From positions 32,329-96,328 of the forward strand of contig DBUB01000008.1 in NCBI GenBank assembly GCA_002307725.1: a DNA stretch of 64,000 nt. Reading direction: 5' to 3'. Both the position numbers and the translations under genes were made by a program. Position 1 is the stretch's first letter. Each line of letters starts with the position of its first letter. This stretch comes from Alphaproteobacteria bacterium UBA1301. GTDB taxonomy: Bacteria > Pseudomonadota > Alphaproteobacteria > Micropepsales > Micropepsaceae. The notes under the pieces were generated by a model that made no database searches, was not told where the DNA came from, and was given only the letters and a program-made list of their open reading frames with translations. Of this stretch, positions 25,127-33,642 are shown piece after piece.

Positions 25127-26851
25127 ATGCAGCGTTCGACTTTTGTGCTGGAATGTGGACCTGAAGCTGATGATGGAATCATCCATCGGCTGGAACAGAT
25201 CCGGCGCGTCATCGAAGACAAATTCGTGGCGGCGGGCGAAATCCTGCTCAAGTCGCTTGGCGGCATCGACGATCTGATCGAGTCCTTAGACCGGTTTGCC
25301 AAGACGTTCGATACCAAGATCGTGGCCGCGACAAGGGCCGATCTCACCGTGGCCGCCGCCAAGCTCTGCACTCTGCCTGCGTACCATGCCCACCATCTCG
25401 AACAGATCGCAGAATTGGCGCGTTCGCGTGCCAAGCTCGGCCGGCATGTATCGGCGATGCGCTGCCACCTGGCGTTCATGGGGGCCTTCTCCCGCAACGC
25501 CAAGCTAATGGCCGGCGCGGCAATGGGCGAAGGGTTGGCCGGGCTGGCGGACAACATCGCCATTTGCGTTACCGGCGGCAGTGCCGAAATCGCGACCCTC
25601 GACGACGAACTAACCGCGCTCCAGCGCGACCTCGAATCTGCGACAACACAGGGAGAAATCCTGGGGCACCAAATAACATCGTTGGTGCCCGCAGTCCCGG
25701 AAGACCTCGCGGCGGCGGCACGCATCGTCAGTAGGCATTACACGGCCGTCACCACGATGGCGGAGCAGGTCTCGGGCATAGCTCGCGACATCCAGAAGCG
25801 CGTTGTACGGATCCTGGCAGCACTGCAATTCGGTGACATCACTCGCCAGCGTATCGAACACATCCTGGTCTGCTTGATCCAGGCAGAAGCCGATGCCGCC
25901 TTTGCGGCGCCACAAATCCGTCGCCGCTACCGGGCCACATGCCATGCATTGATCGCCAAGCAACTCGCCGAGATCAAGGCAAATTTCGACCGGGAAATCG
26001 CCGAAATCGAAAAGAACATGCACAAAATGGCGGCCGATGCCAAAGTGCTTCTGAAACTACACGACATCGCCTTCGACCGCGACGGCGGCAGAAACAACGG
26101 CTTCCTACACGTCCTTGCGGCGCGGATCGACGCCGCCTTGAAGCTCGTCACCACCATCGAGGCTGCCGACCGGTCGGCGATGGAAACCGGCCGAACGACC
26201 ATCGCGACAGCGCACCGGTTAGGGCAACACATCGATCACATCCAGGCGCTTCGCAACCAGATGGGGGCCATGGCATTCGAACCGGCAGACGACGGCGCCA
26301 GCAATCCGCCGCTCGCCAGCGTCGCCAGTGAAATCCGCGAGAATGGCCGCTTGCTGGAAGAAGCCGCAAATGTCGGGCTCGCGACGCTCGACAAGCTGCT
26401 GCAACTGGCCAGCGCCGTCATCGAAACTGGCGGTGATCGGTGTACGCAAGACAGCAAGTCCGCATCCGCCGCTGCGGCGTTGACCATTGCCGCCCGGCGG
26501 ATCTGCGAAGCCCGCGACATCACAGAGAACGATCTCGCCGAAGTTGCCGCTCAGGGCGATGCCGTGGTTCACATCTTGAGCTTGTCAAGCACGCGGCTGT
26601 GCCTGCGCCGGGAAATCGGCGACATCCTGTCATTTGCGACAACCGAAGCCACACGCTTGGCCGACGGGGCCTATACAGCGGGCGACAGTCTTCCCGAAGA
26701 ACTCATCCAAACCCTGATGAGCTTTTCCGAGACCTACACGATGGCACCAGAACGCGCGCTCCATCAGGCTTTTCTATCAACCATGGCGATCGACCGCAGC
26801 CCCACGGGCCGGATGGCGCGGGCCGACGATCCGGGCGCGGTTCTGTTTTAA
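25127..26851 (+). CDS. Large helical protein with CheZ-like D-x-x-x-Q motif
   Basis: The 574-residue protein is almost entirely predicted helix, with no membrane segment or signal peptide. Residues 232-245 read ALQFGDITRQRIEH; D237 and Q241 in D-I-T-R-Q have the same spacing and setting as the catalytic D-L-T-G-Q of the CheY-phosphate phosphatase CheZ. The rest (a long helical N-terminus and residues 300-574) has no family I recognise. It converges on cheB with a 4-bp gap, and the che operon shown here has no cheZ, cheX, cheC or cheD. I infer a role in removing phosphate from CheY or in organising receptors. The phosphatase idea is a motif-level inference. SD AGGAGAAC supports the start. Confidence 0.6.
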   Translation: MQRSTFVLECGPEADDGIIHRLEQIRRVIEDKFVAAGEILLKSLGGIDDLIESLDRFAKTFDTKIVAATRADLTVAAAKLCTLPAYHAHHLEQIAELARSRAKLGRHVSAMRCHLAFMGAFSRNAKLMAGAAMGEGLAGLADNIAICVTGGSAEIATLDDELTALQRDLESATTQGEILGHQITSLVPAVPEDLAAAARIVSRHYTAVTTMAEQVSGIARDIQKRVVRILAALQFGDITRQRIEHILVCLIQAEADAAFAAPQIRRRYRATCHALIAKQLAEIKANFDREIAEIEKNMHKMAADAKVLLKLHDIAFDRDGGRNNGFLHVLAARIDAALKLVTTIEAADRSAMETGRTTIATAHRLGQHIDHIQALRNQMGAMAFEPADDGASNPPLASVASEIRENGRLLEEAANVGLATLDKLLQLASAVIETGGDRCTQDSKSASAAAALTIAARRICEARDITENDLAEVAAQGDAVVHILSLSSTRLCLRREIGDILSFATTEATRLADGAYTAGDSLPEELIQTLMSFSETYTMAPERALHQAFLSTMAIDRSPTGRMARADDPGAVLF

Positions 26852-26855
26852 GGGC

Positions 26856-27953
26856 TTAAGACCGGCGCGCCGCCGCGTGCAGGATTCCCGACGCGATGGA
26901 TTGCAGCGGCAGGACGCGATCAACGCAGCCACGGGCGATCGCCTCTTTCGGCATGCCGAAGACGATGGACGTCGCTTCGTCCTGGGCGATGGTGAAGGCG
27001 CCGGCCTGCTTCATTTCCTGCATTCCGTGTGCCCCATCGTCACCCATGCCCGTCATGATCACGCCGATGGCGTTAGAACCGGCGGCGGCTGCCGCCGAAC
27101 GAAACAGGACATCAACCGATGGGCGATGGCGCGAAACGAGCGGCCCGTCCTTGACCGATACGTGATAGCGCGCGCCGCTACGTTCCAGAACGGTGTGGCG
27201 ATTGCCCGGTGCAATCAGCACGCGGCCGCGCAACACCGCATCGCCATCTTCGGCTTCCTTCACCTCCATCGCACATAAGCTGTTCAGCCGCGCAGCGAAC
27301 GAGGTCGTAAACTTTTCCGGCATGTGCTGAACGATCACGATGCCCGGCGGATCGGCGGGCAGCGCTTGCAACACCTCGCGCAGGGATTCCGTTCCACCGG
27401 TCGATGCACCGATGCAGACCACGGTTTCGGTCGTTTTGGCCATAGCGCGCGAGGGTGGCGGCGGCAGCATGACGTCGGCGGAGAGTTTCTTTTCCGGCTG
27501 ATGGGAGACTACAACGACGCGACCGCGGTTGGCGCCAAGGCGGGCCTTTGCTGCGGCCTTCACCGCATCGCAGATATGAATCTTGGCTTCCGCCAAGTGC
27601 TCGGCAACACCGACACTCGGCTTCAAGATGATGTCGACCGCACCGGCTTCTAGCGCCTGCTGCAAGGTCTGGGACCCGGCCTCAACCAGCGAGGAGCACA
27701 TCACCACGGGAATAGGGCGCTGGCTCATCAGCTTTTTGAGGAAGGTGATCCCGTCCATGCGCGGCATCTCGACATCGAGCGTGATGACGTCGGGCATGGC
27801 TTCGGCCAGCCTGCGCGCGGCCACGAATGGATCCGAAGCGACACCGATGACCTCAATCTCCGGGTCGCTCTCCAGAATGGCCGACAATGTCTGTCGCACG
27901 CTGGCGGAATCGTCCACGATCAGAACTTTGACCTTCTTACCTCGCATCACCAT
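26856..27953 (-). CDS. cheB: Chemotaxis methylesterase/deamidase CheB
   Basis: CheB removes receptor methyl groups when phosphorylated by CheA. The 365 residues hold a receiver domain (VLIVDDSASVR, with the phospho-acceptor in VITLDVEMPRMDG) and a C-terminal methylesterase domain with the Ser-His-Asp triad in GASTGGTESL, VQHMPEKF and GVIMTGMGDDGAHG. Both domains are intact. It starts 3 bp after cheR and is the last gene of the operon. Confidence 0.95.
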   Translation of the reverse strand: MVMRGKKVKVLIVDDSASVRQTLSAILESDPEIEVIGVASDPFVAARRLAEAMPDVITLDVEMPRMDGITFLKKLMSQRPIPVVMCSSLVEAGSQTLQQALEAGAVDIILKPSVGVAEHLAEAKIHICDAVKAAAKARLGANRGRVVVVSHQPEKKLSADVMLPPPPSRAMAKTTETVVCIGASTGGTESLREVLQALPADPPGIVIVQHMPEKFTTSFAARLNSLCAMEVKEAEDGDAVLRGRVLIAPGNRHTVLERSGARYHVSVKDGPLVSRHRPSVDVLFRSAAAAAGSNAIGVIMTGMGDDGAHGMQEMKQAGAFTIAQDEATSIVFGMPKEAIARGCVDRVLPLQSIASGILHAAARRS

Positions 27954-27956
27954 AGA

Positions 27957-28832
27957 TCACCGCCGGCAGAAGATCGTGTTGGCGACCATGTCGAGCGGAA
28001 ATTTGGCGCCCACCAGAGACTCGGAATGACCGAGAAAAAGGTAGCCGCCGGGGCGTAGGTGTTCGCAGAGTTTGGTCAAGACGGCCTCTTGTGTTGGACG
28101 GTCGAAATAGATCAGCACATTGCGAAGGAAAAGAAGATCGAAGTTCCGGTCAAAGGTGTAGCGGTCATCCATCAGGTTCAGCCGCTGGAAATTCACCTTG
28201 GACCGCAAGGCGCCAGCAATGCGGAACTCATGGCGCGCAGGATCGCGCGGAATCAGCACATAGCGCCGGCGGAACTCCTCCGGGATCGGTTCCAGCATGT
28301 GGTCAGGATAGAGCGCGACCTTACCATTTTCCAGAACATCCGTGCAGATATCGGTCGCGAGGATCGAGTAGTCGAATCCGCCGCGATCATGAAAATAGTC
28401 GTCGATCACCATGGCGATGGTATAAGCTTCAGCTCCCGTCGAAGAGGCGGCACTCCAGACTTTGGCGCGGCGACGGCCTTCTTCGCGCCAGCCCGGTAAG
28501 ACGCAATTCTGTAGAAAGACGAAGTGCGCCGGCTCGCGGAAGAAATCAGTCTTGTTGGTCGTGACCGCATCGACAAAATAGACGAGTTCGAGGTCGGCGG
28601 ACGGGTTACCATCGAACAAAAGCCTGCAATAGTCGTTGATGTTGGCGATGTCCAAGCTGCGCATGCGCCGGCGCAGGCGACCGTCGATCATGCTTCTTTT
28701 TTTGGCTGTCAGTTTGATGCCGCAGGTCTGATAGACGAGATCGCACAGACGCCAGAAATTTCTGTCACTGAGCGGCTCGTTTGCACCGGTTGGCGCCGGA
28801 CGCGGCGCCAACGCCGTTTGTATCCCAACCAT
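27957..28832 (-). CDS. cheR: Chemotaxis receptor methyltransferase CheR
   Basis: CheR methylates receptor glutamates using SAM. The 291-residue protein has an N-terminal helical domain (FWRLCDLVYQTCGIKL, then KKRSMIDGRLRRRM), followed by the SAM domain with VWSAASSTGAEAYTIAM, SILATDICTDVLE and LLFLRNVLIYFD. These are the standard motifs. It lies between cheW and cheB on the minus strand, with 13 bp before it. The three receptors end in GFKEYA, which may be its docking site. Confidence 0.94.
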   Translation of the reverse strand: MVGIQTALAPRPAPTGANEPLSDRNFWRLCDLVYQTCGIKLTAKKRSMIDGRLRRRMRSLDIANINDYCRLLFDGNPSADLELVYFVDAVTTNKTDFFREPAHFVFLQNCVLPGWREEGRRRAKVWSAASSTGAEAYTIAMVIDDYFHDRGGFDYSILATDICTDVLENGKVALYPDHMLEPIPEEFRRRYVLIPRDPARHEFRIAGALRSKVNFQRLNLMDDRYTFDRNFDLLFLRNVLIYFDRPTQEAVLTKLCEHLRPGGYLFLGHSESLVGAKFPLDMVANTIFCRR

Positions 28833-28845
28833 TTTCCACGCGGTC

Positions 28846-29331
28846 CTATGCCGCTTTTGCTGCCGTAGATCCGATGAGTGCGAGGTCCGCCGTCAGCAAC
28901 TTCGGCAGATCAAAGAGAACCACAAATCCCGTTTCCCGGCGCACAACCCCTGCGATGTAGTCGGACCGCCAGGCAACGCCGACATCGGGCGCTGCCTCGA
29001 TCTCGGCGGTGTGCAAATTCGCCACCTCAAGTACCTTGTCGGCAACGAGGCCAAGCGCCAGGACGCGGTCGTTGAGCGGCACGTCGAGCACCATGATGCG
29101 GGTCGCTGGGCCCGGCACCGTTTTGCTCAGGCCGAGCTTCAAGCGAAGATCGATTACCGGTGTTCCGCGGCCGCGCACGTCGATCAGGCCGAGGAGATAA
29201 TCCGGCCCTTCCGGGATGCGGAAGGAGGCACGGTAGTCCAGGATTTCGCGCACCAGCGCGACCGGCACCGCAAATACTTCCGCCCCGAGACACAACGTGA
29301 CGTACTGGATTTCGTCCGACGTCGCTGACAT
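28846..29331 (-). CDS. cheW: CheW adaptor, copy 1
   Basis: CheW couples receptors to CheA. I take ATG 29331 as the start (MSATSDEIQYVTLCLGAEVFAVP, about 161 residues) because it lies one base after the stop of the preceding receptor gene; the longer frame from 29391 would overlap that gene. Motifs include VREILDYRASFRIPEGPDYLLGLIDVRG-type sequence and TPVIDLRLKLGL, standard CheW. A second, different CheW is encoded at 35790, so the cluster has one adaptor on each side of the receptor genes. Confidence 0.93.
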   Translation of the reverse strand: MSATSDEIQYVTLCLGAEVFAVPVALVREILDYRASFRIPEGPDYLLGLIDVRGRGTPVIDLRLKLGLSKTVPGPATRIMVLDVPLNDRVLALGLVADKVLEVANLHTAEIEAAPDVGVAWRSDYIAGVVRRETGFVVLFDLPKLLTADLALIGSTAAKAA

Positions 29332-29332
29332 G

Positions 29333-31168
29333 TCACGCATACTCCTTGAAGCCATCGTCATCCGCATCCTTGTGGCCCAAATCGAGCGCAAACCCCTTGA
29401 TGCGCGCCTGCTGCTCAGCCACCGTATTGGTCGCGCGAGCCTTACCGGCCGTTTTCGCGCCGAGCTTGGCGGCGGGCTTGGTGCTCATATGTTGTGCGAC
29501 GGACGAACCCGGTTTCTTCTGAGGTGCGTGAACCGGCTTCGCCTGCGTTTGACCACCAGTGGAGTCGGTGCGGAAATACGCGATGGAGGTCTGCAACTCT
29601 TCAGACTGCGAGGCCAGTTCTTCGCTCGTCGCCGACATTTCCTCGGACGCCGAGGCGTTCTGCTGGGTCACCTTGTCGAGTTGTTGGATCGCTTCGTTGA
29701 TCTGCGACGCGCCGATGTCCTGCTCCCGGCAGGCGGCGGAGATTTCCGAGACCAATTCGGCGGTCTTGTGAATGTCAGGTACCAGCTTGGCCAGCATATC
29801 GCCGGCATCCTTGGCGGCTTTCACTGTTTCGCCCGACAAGCCGCTGATCTCGGTTGCAGCGGTCTGGCTGCGTTCGGCGAGTTTGCGTACTTCCGAAGCC
29901 ACAACCGCAAAACCCTTGCCGTGCTCGCCGGCTCGCGCTGCTTCCACCGCCGCGTTGAGCGCTAGAAGGTCTGTCTGACGGGCGATTTCCTGCACAATGG
30001 TGATCTTCTCGGCAATGGTCTGCATGGCAAGAACCGCCTTGTTGACCGCATCACCGGAGGCTTCCGCATCCTTGGCCGACTGCTTGGAGATCTTCTCGGT
30101 CTGCGAGGCATTGTCAGCGTTCTGCTTGATGTTGGAGGCCATTTCTTCCATCGATGCGGAAGCTTCTTCGGCGGCCGAGGCTTGCTCGGTGGCACCTTGG
30201 CTCATTTGTTCGGCCGTGGCCGAAAGTTCCTGGCTGCCCGACGAAACATTGTTGGCGGCGGCGATCGCATCGCCGACCACGCCGCGCAGACGCTCGACCA
30301 TGCTCGCCAGCGCCTGGCCCAGCTTGTCCTTGTCGGACAGCGGCTTGGGCTGCACCATGAGGTCACCGGCAGCGATCTGATCGGCTATGCCGGCGGTGTT
30401 GCGCAGGTTGGCAGTCATAACGTTGACGGAATCGACCACATCCCTGATCTCGTCGTTGGTCTTGACTTCGATGTGCTGGTCGAGATCGCCGATCGCAACG
30501 GCTTGCGCCATGACATTGATCTTCTTGAGACCAGCGCTGATCGAGATCATCACCCAGGCCGCGCAACCAGCGGCCAGCAGAACGGCACCAATGACCAAGC
30601 CGATCAGAAGCGCGCGCGACTGCTGATAGGCCTCTTCGGCACCTTCCGTGGCCGTTTTCATCTGCGTTTTGGTCAAATCGACCAGTTCATCGGTCGTCTT
30701 TTGTATGGCGGTATTGACTGTGCGCAACGCCCCGAACGAGACTGCCGTTGCCTCATCATCCTTGTTGGCAAGAGCGAGTTCGCGAAGCTTTGTGTCGAGT
30801 AGCTTCATCTGATCCCACTGCGCGCGCATCGCCTCATAGAAAGGCTTGCCCTTCTCGCTGGAGATGGTGTGGCCGTGATCGATGTCGGTGTCCATCTTGG
30901 TGCGGAGCAGGTTGAGTTTGTCGTCATATCCGCGCATCTGCTGCGGATCTCTTTCCATGATGAGGTTCTTTTCTGTGCGCGCGACATCCAGCAAATTGAC
31001 CTGGATTTCCTCGGCCGTATACATCCGGTCGACCGGCCCAGTGACAACAGACACCATGGTGTCATTTAGCGATGCCAAATGGGAAATGCCGAGATACGAC
31101 GCGGCAATCAACAAGATACTCAAAATCGAAAATGCCAGACCCAGTTTTAGTTTGATGGTGAAGCGCAT
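29333..31168 (-). CDS. mcp: Methyl-accepting chemotaxis protein, 2 HAMP units
   Basis: The 611-residue receptor has a first membrane segment at 10-30, a periplasmic four-helix-bundle-type domain at about 31-187 (PVDRMYTAEEIQVNLLD), a second segment at 188-210, a canonical HAMP (GDL at 227) and one further HAMP unit 41 residues later (GDL at 268). The cytoplasmic signalling hairpin has its tip at QEIARQTDLLALNAAVEAARAGEHGKGFAVVA. A variable linker leads to the C-terminal GFKEYA, compatible with the x-[HFYW]-x-x-[HFYW] CheR docking pattern. It is the last and shortest of three tandem paralogues. Confidence 0.93.
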   Translation of the reverse strand: MRFTIKLKLGLAFSILSILLIAASYLGISHLASLNDTMVSVVTGPVDRMYTAEEIQVNLLDVARTEKNLIMERDPQQMRGYDDKLNLLRTKMDTDIDHGHTISSEKGKPFYEAMRAQWDQMKLLDTKLRELALANKDDEATAVSFGALRTVNTAIQKTTDELVDLTKTQMKTATEGAEEAYQQSRALLIGLVIGAVLLAAGCAAWVMISISAGLKKINVMAQAVAIGDLDQHIEVKTNDEIRDVVDSVNVMTANLRNTAGIADQIAAGDLMVQPKPLSDKDKLGQALASMVERLRGVVGDAIAAANNVSSGSQELSATAEQMSQGATEQASAAEEASASMEEMASNIKQNADNASQTEKISKQSAKDAEASGDAVNKAVLAMQTIAEKITIVQEIARQTDLLALNAAVEAARAGEHGKGFAVVASEVRKLAERSQTAATEISGLSGETVKAAKDAGDMLAKLVPDIHKTAELVSEISAACREQDIGASQINEAIQQLDKVTQQNASASEEMSATSEELASQSEELQTSIAYFRTDSTGGQTQAKPVHAPQKKPGSSVAQHMSTKPAAKLGAKTAGKARATNTVAEQQARIKGFALDLGHKDADDDGFKEYA

Positions 31169-31203
31169 TGTCCCTCTCCGGAGAAACGTCAGATTTGATG
31201 TGG

Positions 31204-31242
31204 CGGCGAGGCGATAGCCCTGAACGGGACGCGGCCTCGCCG
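31204..31242 (-). terminator. Hairpin between receptor genes 2 and 3
   Basis: CGGCGAGGC (31204-31212) pairs perfectly with GCCTCGCCG (31234-31242) across a 21-base loop. A related hairpin occurs at the same place in the other inter-receptor spacer. No T-run follows, so it could be a weak attenuator or an mRNA processing and stability site rather than a full terminator. Confidence 0.4.
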
Positions 31243-31255
31243 GACTTAGTCGCTG

Positions 31256-33556
31256 CTACGCGTATTCCTTGAAGCCATCGTCGTCCGTGTCGTGGTGGCC
31301 CATGTTGAGCGCGAAGCCCTTCACGCGGGCCTGTTGCTCAGCTACCGAACCAGACCCGGAACGAGCCATCTTGCCGGCAGCTTTCGACGCACTCTTGATA
31401 GCGGGCTTGCCTGTCGGAACAGACGACGCGGGGGTCTTCTGTGACGCACGGCCCGGTTTTGCCTGCGCTTGTCCGCTGGTGGAGTCGGTGCGGAAATAGG
31501 CGATCGAGGTCTGCAGCTCTTCGGCTTGCGAGGCCAGCTCTTCGCTCGTCGCTGACATTTCCTCGGACGCCGAAGCGTTCTGCTGGGTGACTTTGTCGAG
31601 TTGTTGAATGGCTTCGTTGATCTGACTGGCGCCGATATCCTGCTCACGACAGGCGGCAGAGATTTCGGAGACCAGTTCCGCGGTCTTGTGGATGTCAGGA
31701 ACCAGCTTACCCAGCATTTCACCGGCCGACTGGGCGGCTTTCACCGTTTCGCTCGATAGCCCACTGATTTCCGTGGCGGCCGTCTGGCTGCGTTCGGCAA
31801 GCTTACGCACTTCCGAAGCCACCACCGCAAAGCCCTTGCCGTGTTCGCCGGCGCGCGCTGCTTCCACCGCTGCGTTGAGCGCGAGCAGATCAGTCTGACG
31901 GGCGATTTCCTGCACGATGGTGATCTTCTCGGCAATGGTCTGCATGGCGAGAACCGCCTTGTTGACCGCTTCGCCGGAGGCCTCGGCATCCTTGGCCGAC
32001 TGCTTGGAGATCTTCTCGGTTTGCGAGGCGTTGTCGGCATTTTGCTTAATGTTGGAAGCCATCTGTTCCATCGAAGCAGAGGCTTCTTCTGCAGAAGAGG
32101 CCTGCTCGGTGGCGCCCTGGCTGACTTGCTCGGAGGTGGACGACAGTTCCTGGCTGCCCGACGAGACGTTGTTGGCAGCGGAAATTGCATCGCCAACGAC
32201 GGCGCGCAGGCGTTCGACCATCGTGATCAACGCCTTGCCCAAGGCATCGTTTTCCGATGCCGCCTTCGGCTCCACGGTCAGGTCGCCCTCCGCGATGCGA
32301 TTGGCGGTAGCCGCCGCCGCACGCAGGTTCGTCACCATGTGCTCCAGTGATAGGGCGAGAACGTCCTTGTTCGATCGCGCTTTGGGCTGAACCGACAAAT
32401 CGCCTTCGGCGACCTTATCGGCGATTTCGGCAGTTCCCCTCAAATTCTCAACCATCGCCAACAGTGCCTTGCCGAGCACGTCCTTCTCCGACAGCGGCTT
32501 GGGTTGTACCGATAGATCGCCTGCCGCCACCGTATCGGCTGTCTCGGCGGTCACCCTCAGGTTGAGAACCATCGACTGCAGCGCCTTGCCGAGCACGTCC
32601 TTCTGCGAACTTGGCTTGGGTTCCACCGACAAATCACCCGCTGCGACCATGTTCGCGGTCTCGGCCGTCGCCCGCAGGTTCTCGACCATCGTCTTCAGCG
32701 ACTTACCGAGGACATCCTTCTCTGACAGCGGCTTGGGCTCCACCGACAGATCGCCCACCGCAATTTGATCGGCCATGCCAGCCGTGTTTCGCAGGTTGGC
32801 CGTCATGACGTTGACGGAGTCGACGACGTCCTTGATCTCATCATCGGTCTTGACTTCGATATGCTGGTTGAGATCACCAATCGCCACGGCTTGCGCCATG
32901 ACATTGATCTTCTTGAGACCCGTAGTGACCGAGATCATCACCCAGGCGGCAGAAGCCACAGCAATCAACAACGCGGCAATGACAACACCGATGAGGATGT
33001 TGCGTGTCTCGTCATAGAGTGCATTCGTATCCTCGTGAGCCTTCTTCATCGCTGCGTTGCCAATAGCGACGATCAGCTCCGCTGACTGAACCATATCGTT
33101 GGCGACATTACGCATGGCTCCCATCGAAACGGCCGCAGCTTCAGTATCCTTGTTTTGTAGTGCAAGTTCCCGCAATTTGTCGTCAAGCGGCTTCATCTGC
33201 TCCCAGATATTGCTCATCTTTTCCCAGACGGGCTTGCCTTTCTCGCTCGCGATTTGATTGCCGTGCTCGAGATCGCTATCAATGTCCGTCCGCAATTTGG
33301 TGAGCTGGGTATTATACGACTGCAGCTTGGTGTTATCGGTCTCCAAGACGATGTTCTTTTCCGCCCGGATAAAATTTATAACGTCAATTTCGGTTTTGTC
33401 GGCAGCTTTCATCCGCTCCACCGGTCCCTGAATCAGATTGGTGACCGCCGTATTGAGCGACGACAGGCTGATGACGCCATAATACGATGAGCCGATCAGC
33501 ATTACGGCGATAAGCCCAAACGCCAGACCCAGTTTCAGTTTGATCGTAAAGCGCAT
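31256..33556 (-). CDS. mcp: Methyl-accepting chemotaxis protein, 6 HAMP units
   Basis: The 766-residue receptor shares its layout with the neighbouring 611-residue one: membrane segments at about 10-30 and 188-210, and a four-helix-bundle sensor between them with AADKTEIDVINFIRAEKNIV. After the first HAMP (GDL at 227) come five more units with GDL at 268, 307, 346, 385 and 424, each exactly 39 residues apart after the first step. These repeats also show clear DNA similarity (32213-32797). The signalling hairpin and the GFKEYA tail closely match the other two receptors. It appears to be a HAMP-expanded duplicate of the shorter receptor. Confidence 0.93.
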   Translation of the reverse strand: MRFTIKLKLGLAFGLIAVMLIGSSYYGVISLSSLNTAVTNLIQGPVERMKAADKTEIDVINFIRAEKNIVLETDNTKLQSYNTQLTKLRTDIDSDLEHGNQIASEKGKPVWEKMSNIWEQMKPLDDKLRELALQNKDTEAAAVSMGAMRNVANDMVQSAELIVAIGNAAMKKAHEDTNALYDETRNILIGVVIAALLIAVASAAWVMISVTTGLKKINVMAQAVAIGDLNQHIEVKTDDEIKDVVDSVNVMTANLRNTAGMADQIAVGDLSVEPKPLSEKDVLGKSLKTMVENLRATAETANMVAAGDLSVEPKPSSQKDVLGKALQSMVLNLRVTAETADTVAAGDLSVQPKPLSEKDVLGKALLAMVENLRGTAEIADKVAEGDLSVQPKARSNKDVLALSLEHMVTNLRAAAATANRIAEGDLTVEPKAASENDALGKALITMVERLRAVVGDAISAANNVSSGSQELSSTSEQVSQGATEQASSAEEASASMEQMASNIKQNADNASQTEKISKQSAKDAEASGEAVNKAVLAMQTIAEKITIVQEIARQTDLLALNAAVEAARAGEHGKGFAVVASEVRKLAERSQTAATEISGLSSETVKAAQSAGEMLGKLVPDIHKTAELVSEISAACREQDIGASQINEAIQQLDKVTQQNASASEEMSATSEELASQAEELQTSIAYFRTDSTSGQAQAKPGRASQKTPASSVPTGKPAIKSASKAAGKMARSGSGSVAEQQARVKGFALNMGHHDTDDDGFKEYA
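32213..32797 (-). repeat. Five tandem 117-bp HAMP-coding repeats
   Basis: Residues 254-448 of the receptor consist of five units of 39 residues (117 bp), each of the form NLR-x6-AD-x3-x-GDLSV-x-PK-x3-x-KDVLGK-x-L-x2-MV. Several units are close enough at DNA level to have arisen by unequal crossing-over. The stretch is a likely site of copy-number change between strains. Confidence 0.8.
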
Positions 33557-33600
33557 GTCCCCCTCCCGAGAAACGTTAGATGTGATGTGTCGGCAACGAG

Positions 33601-33625
33601 GAGGCCCTCAACGGAACACGGCCTC
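33601..33625 (-). terminator. Hairpin between receptor genes 1 and 2
   Basis: GAGGCC (33601-33606) pairs with GGCCTC (33620-33625) over a 13-base loop. It stands in the 86-bp spacer that is plainly homologous to the 87-bp spacer at 31169-31255, so spacer and gene were duplicated together. Its role may be mRNA stability or attenuation. Confidence 0.35.
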
Positions 33626-33642
33626 GCCGGATAAAATGGTTG

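Noticed and set aside
32213..32797. CRISPR-like regular repeat
   Set aside because: The 117-bp period is coding, in frame and made of HAMP units without spacers.
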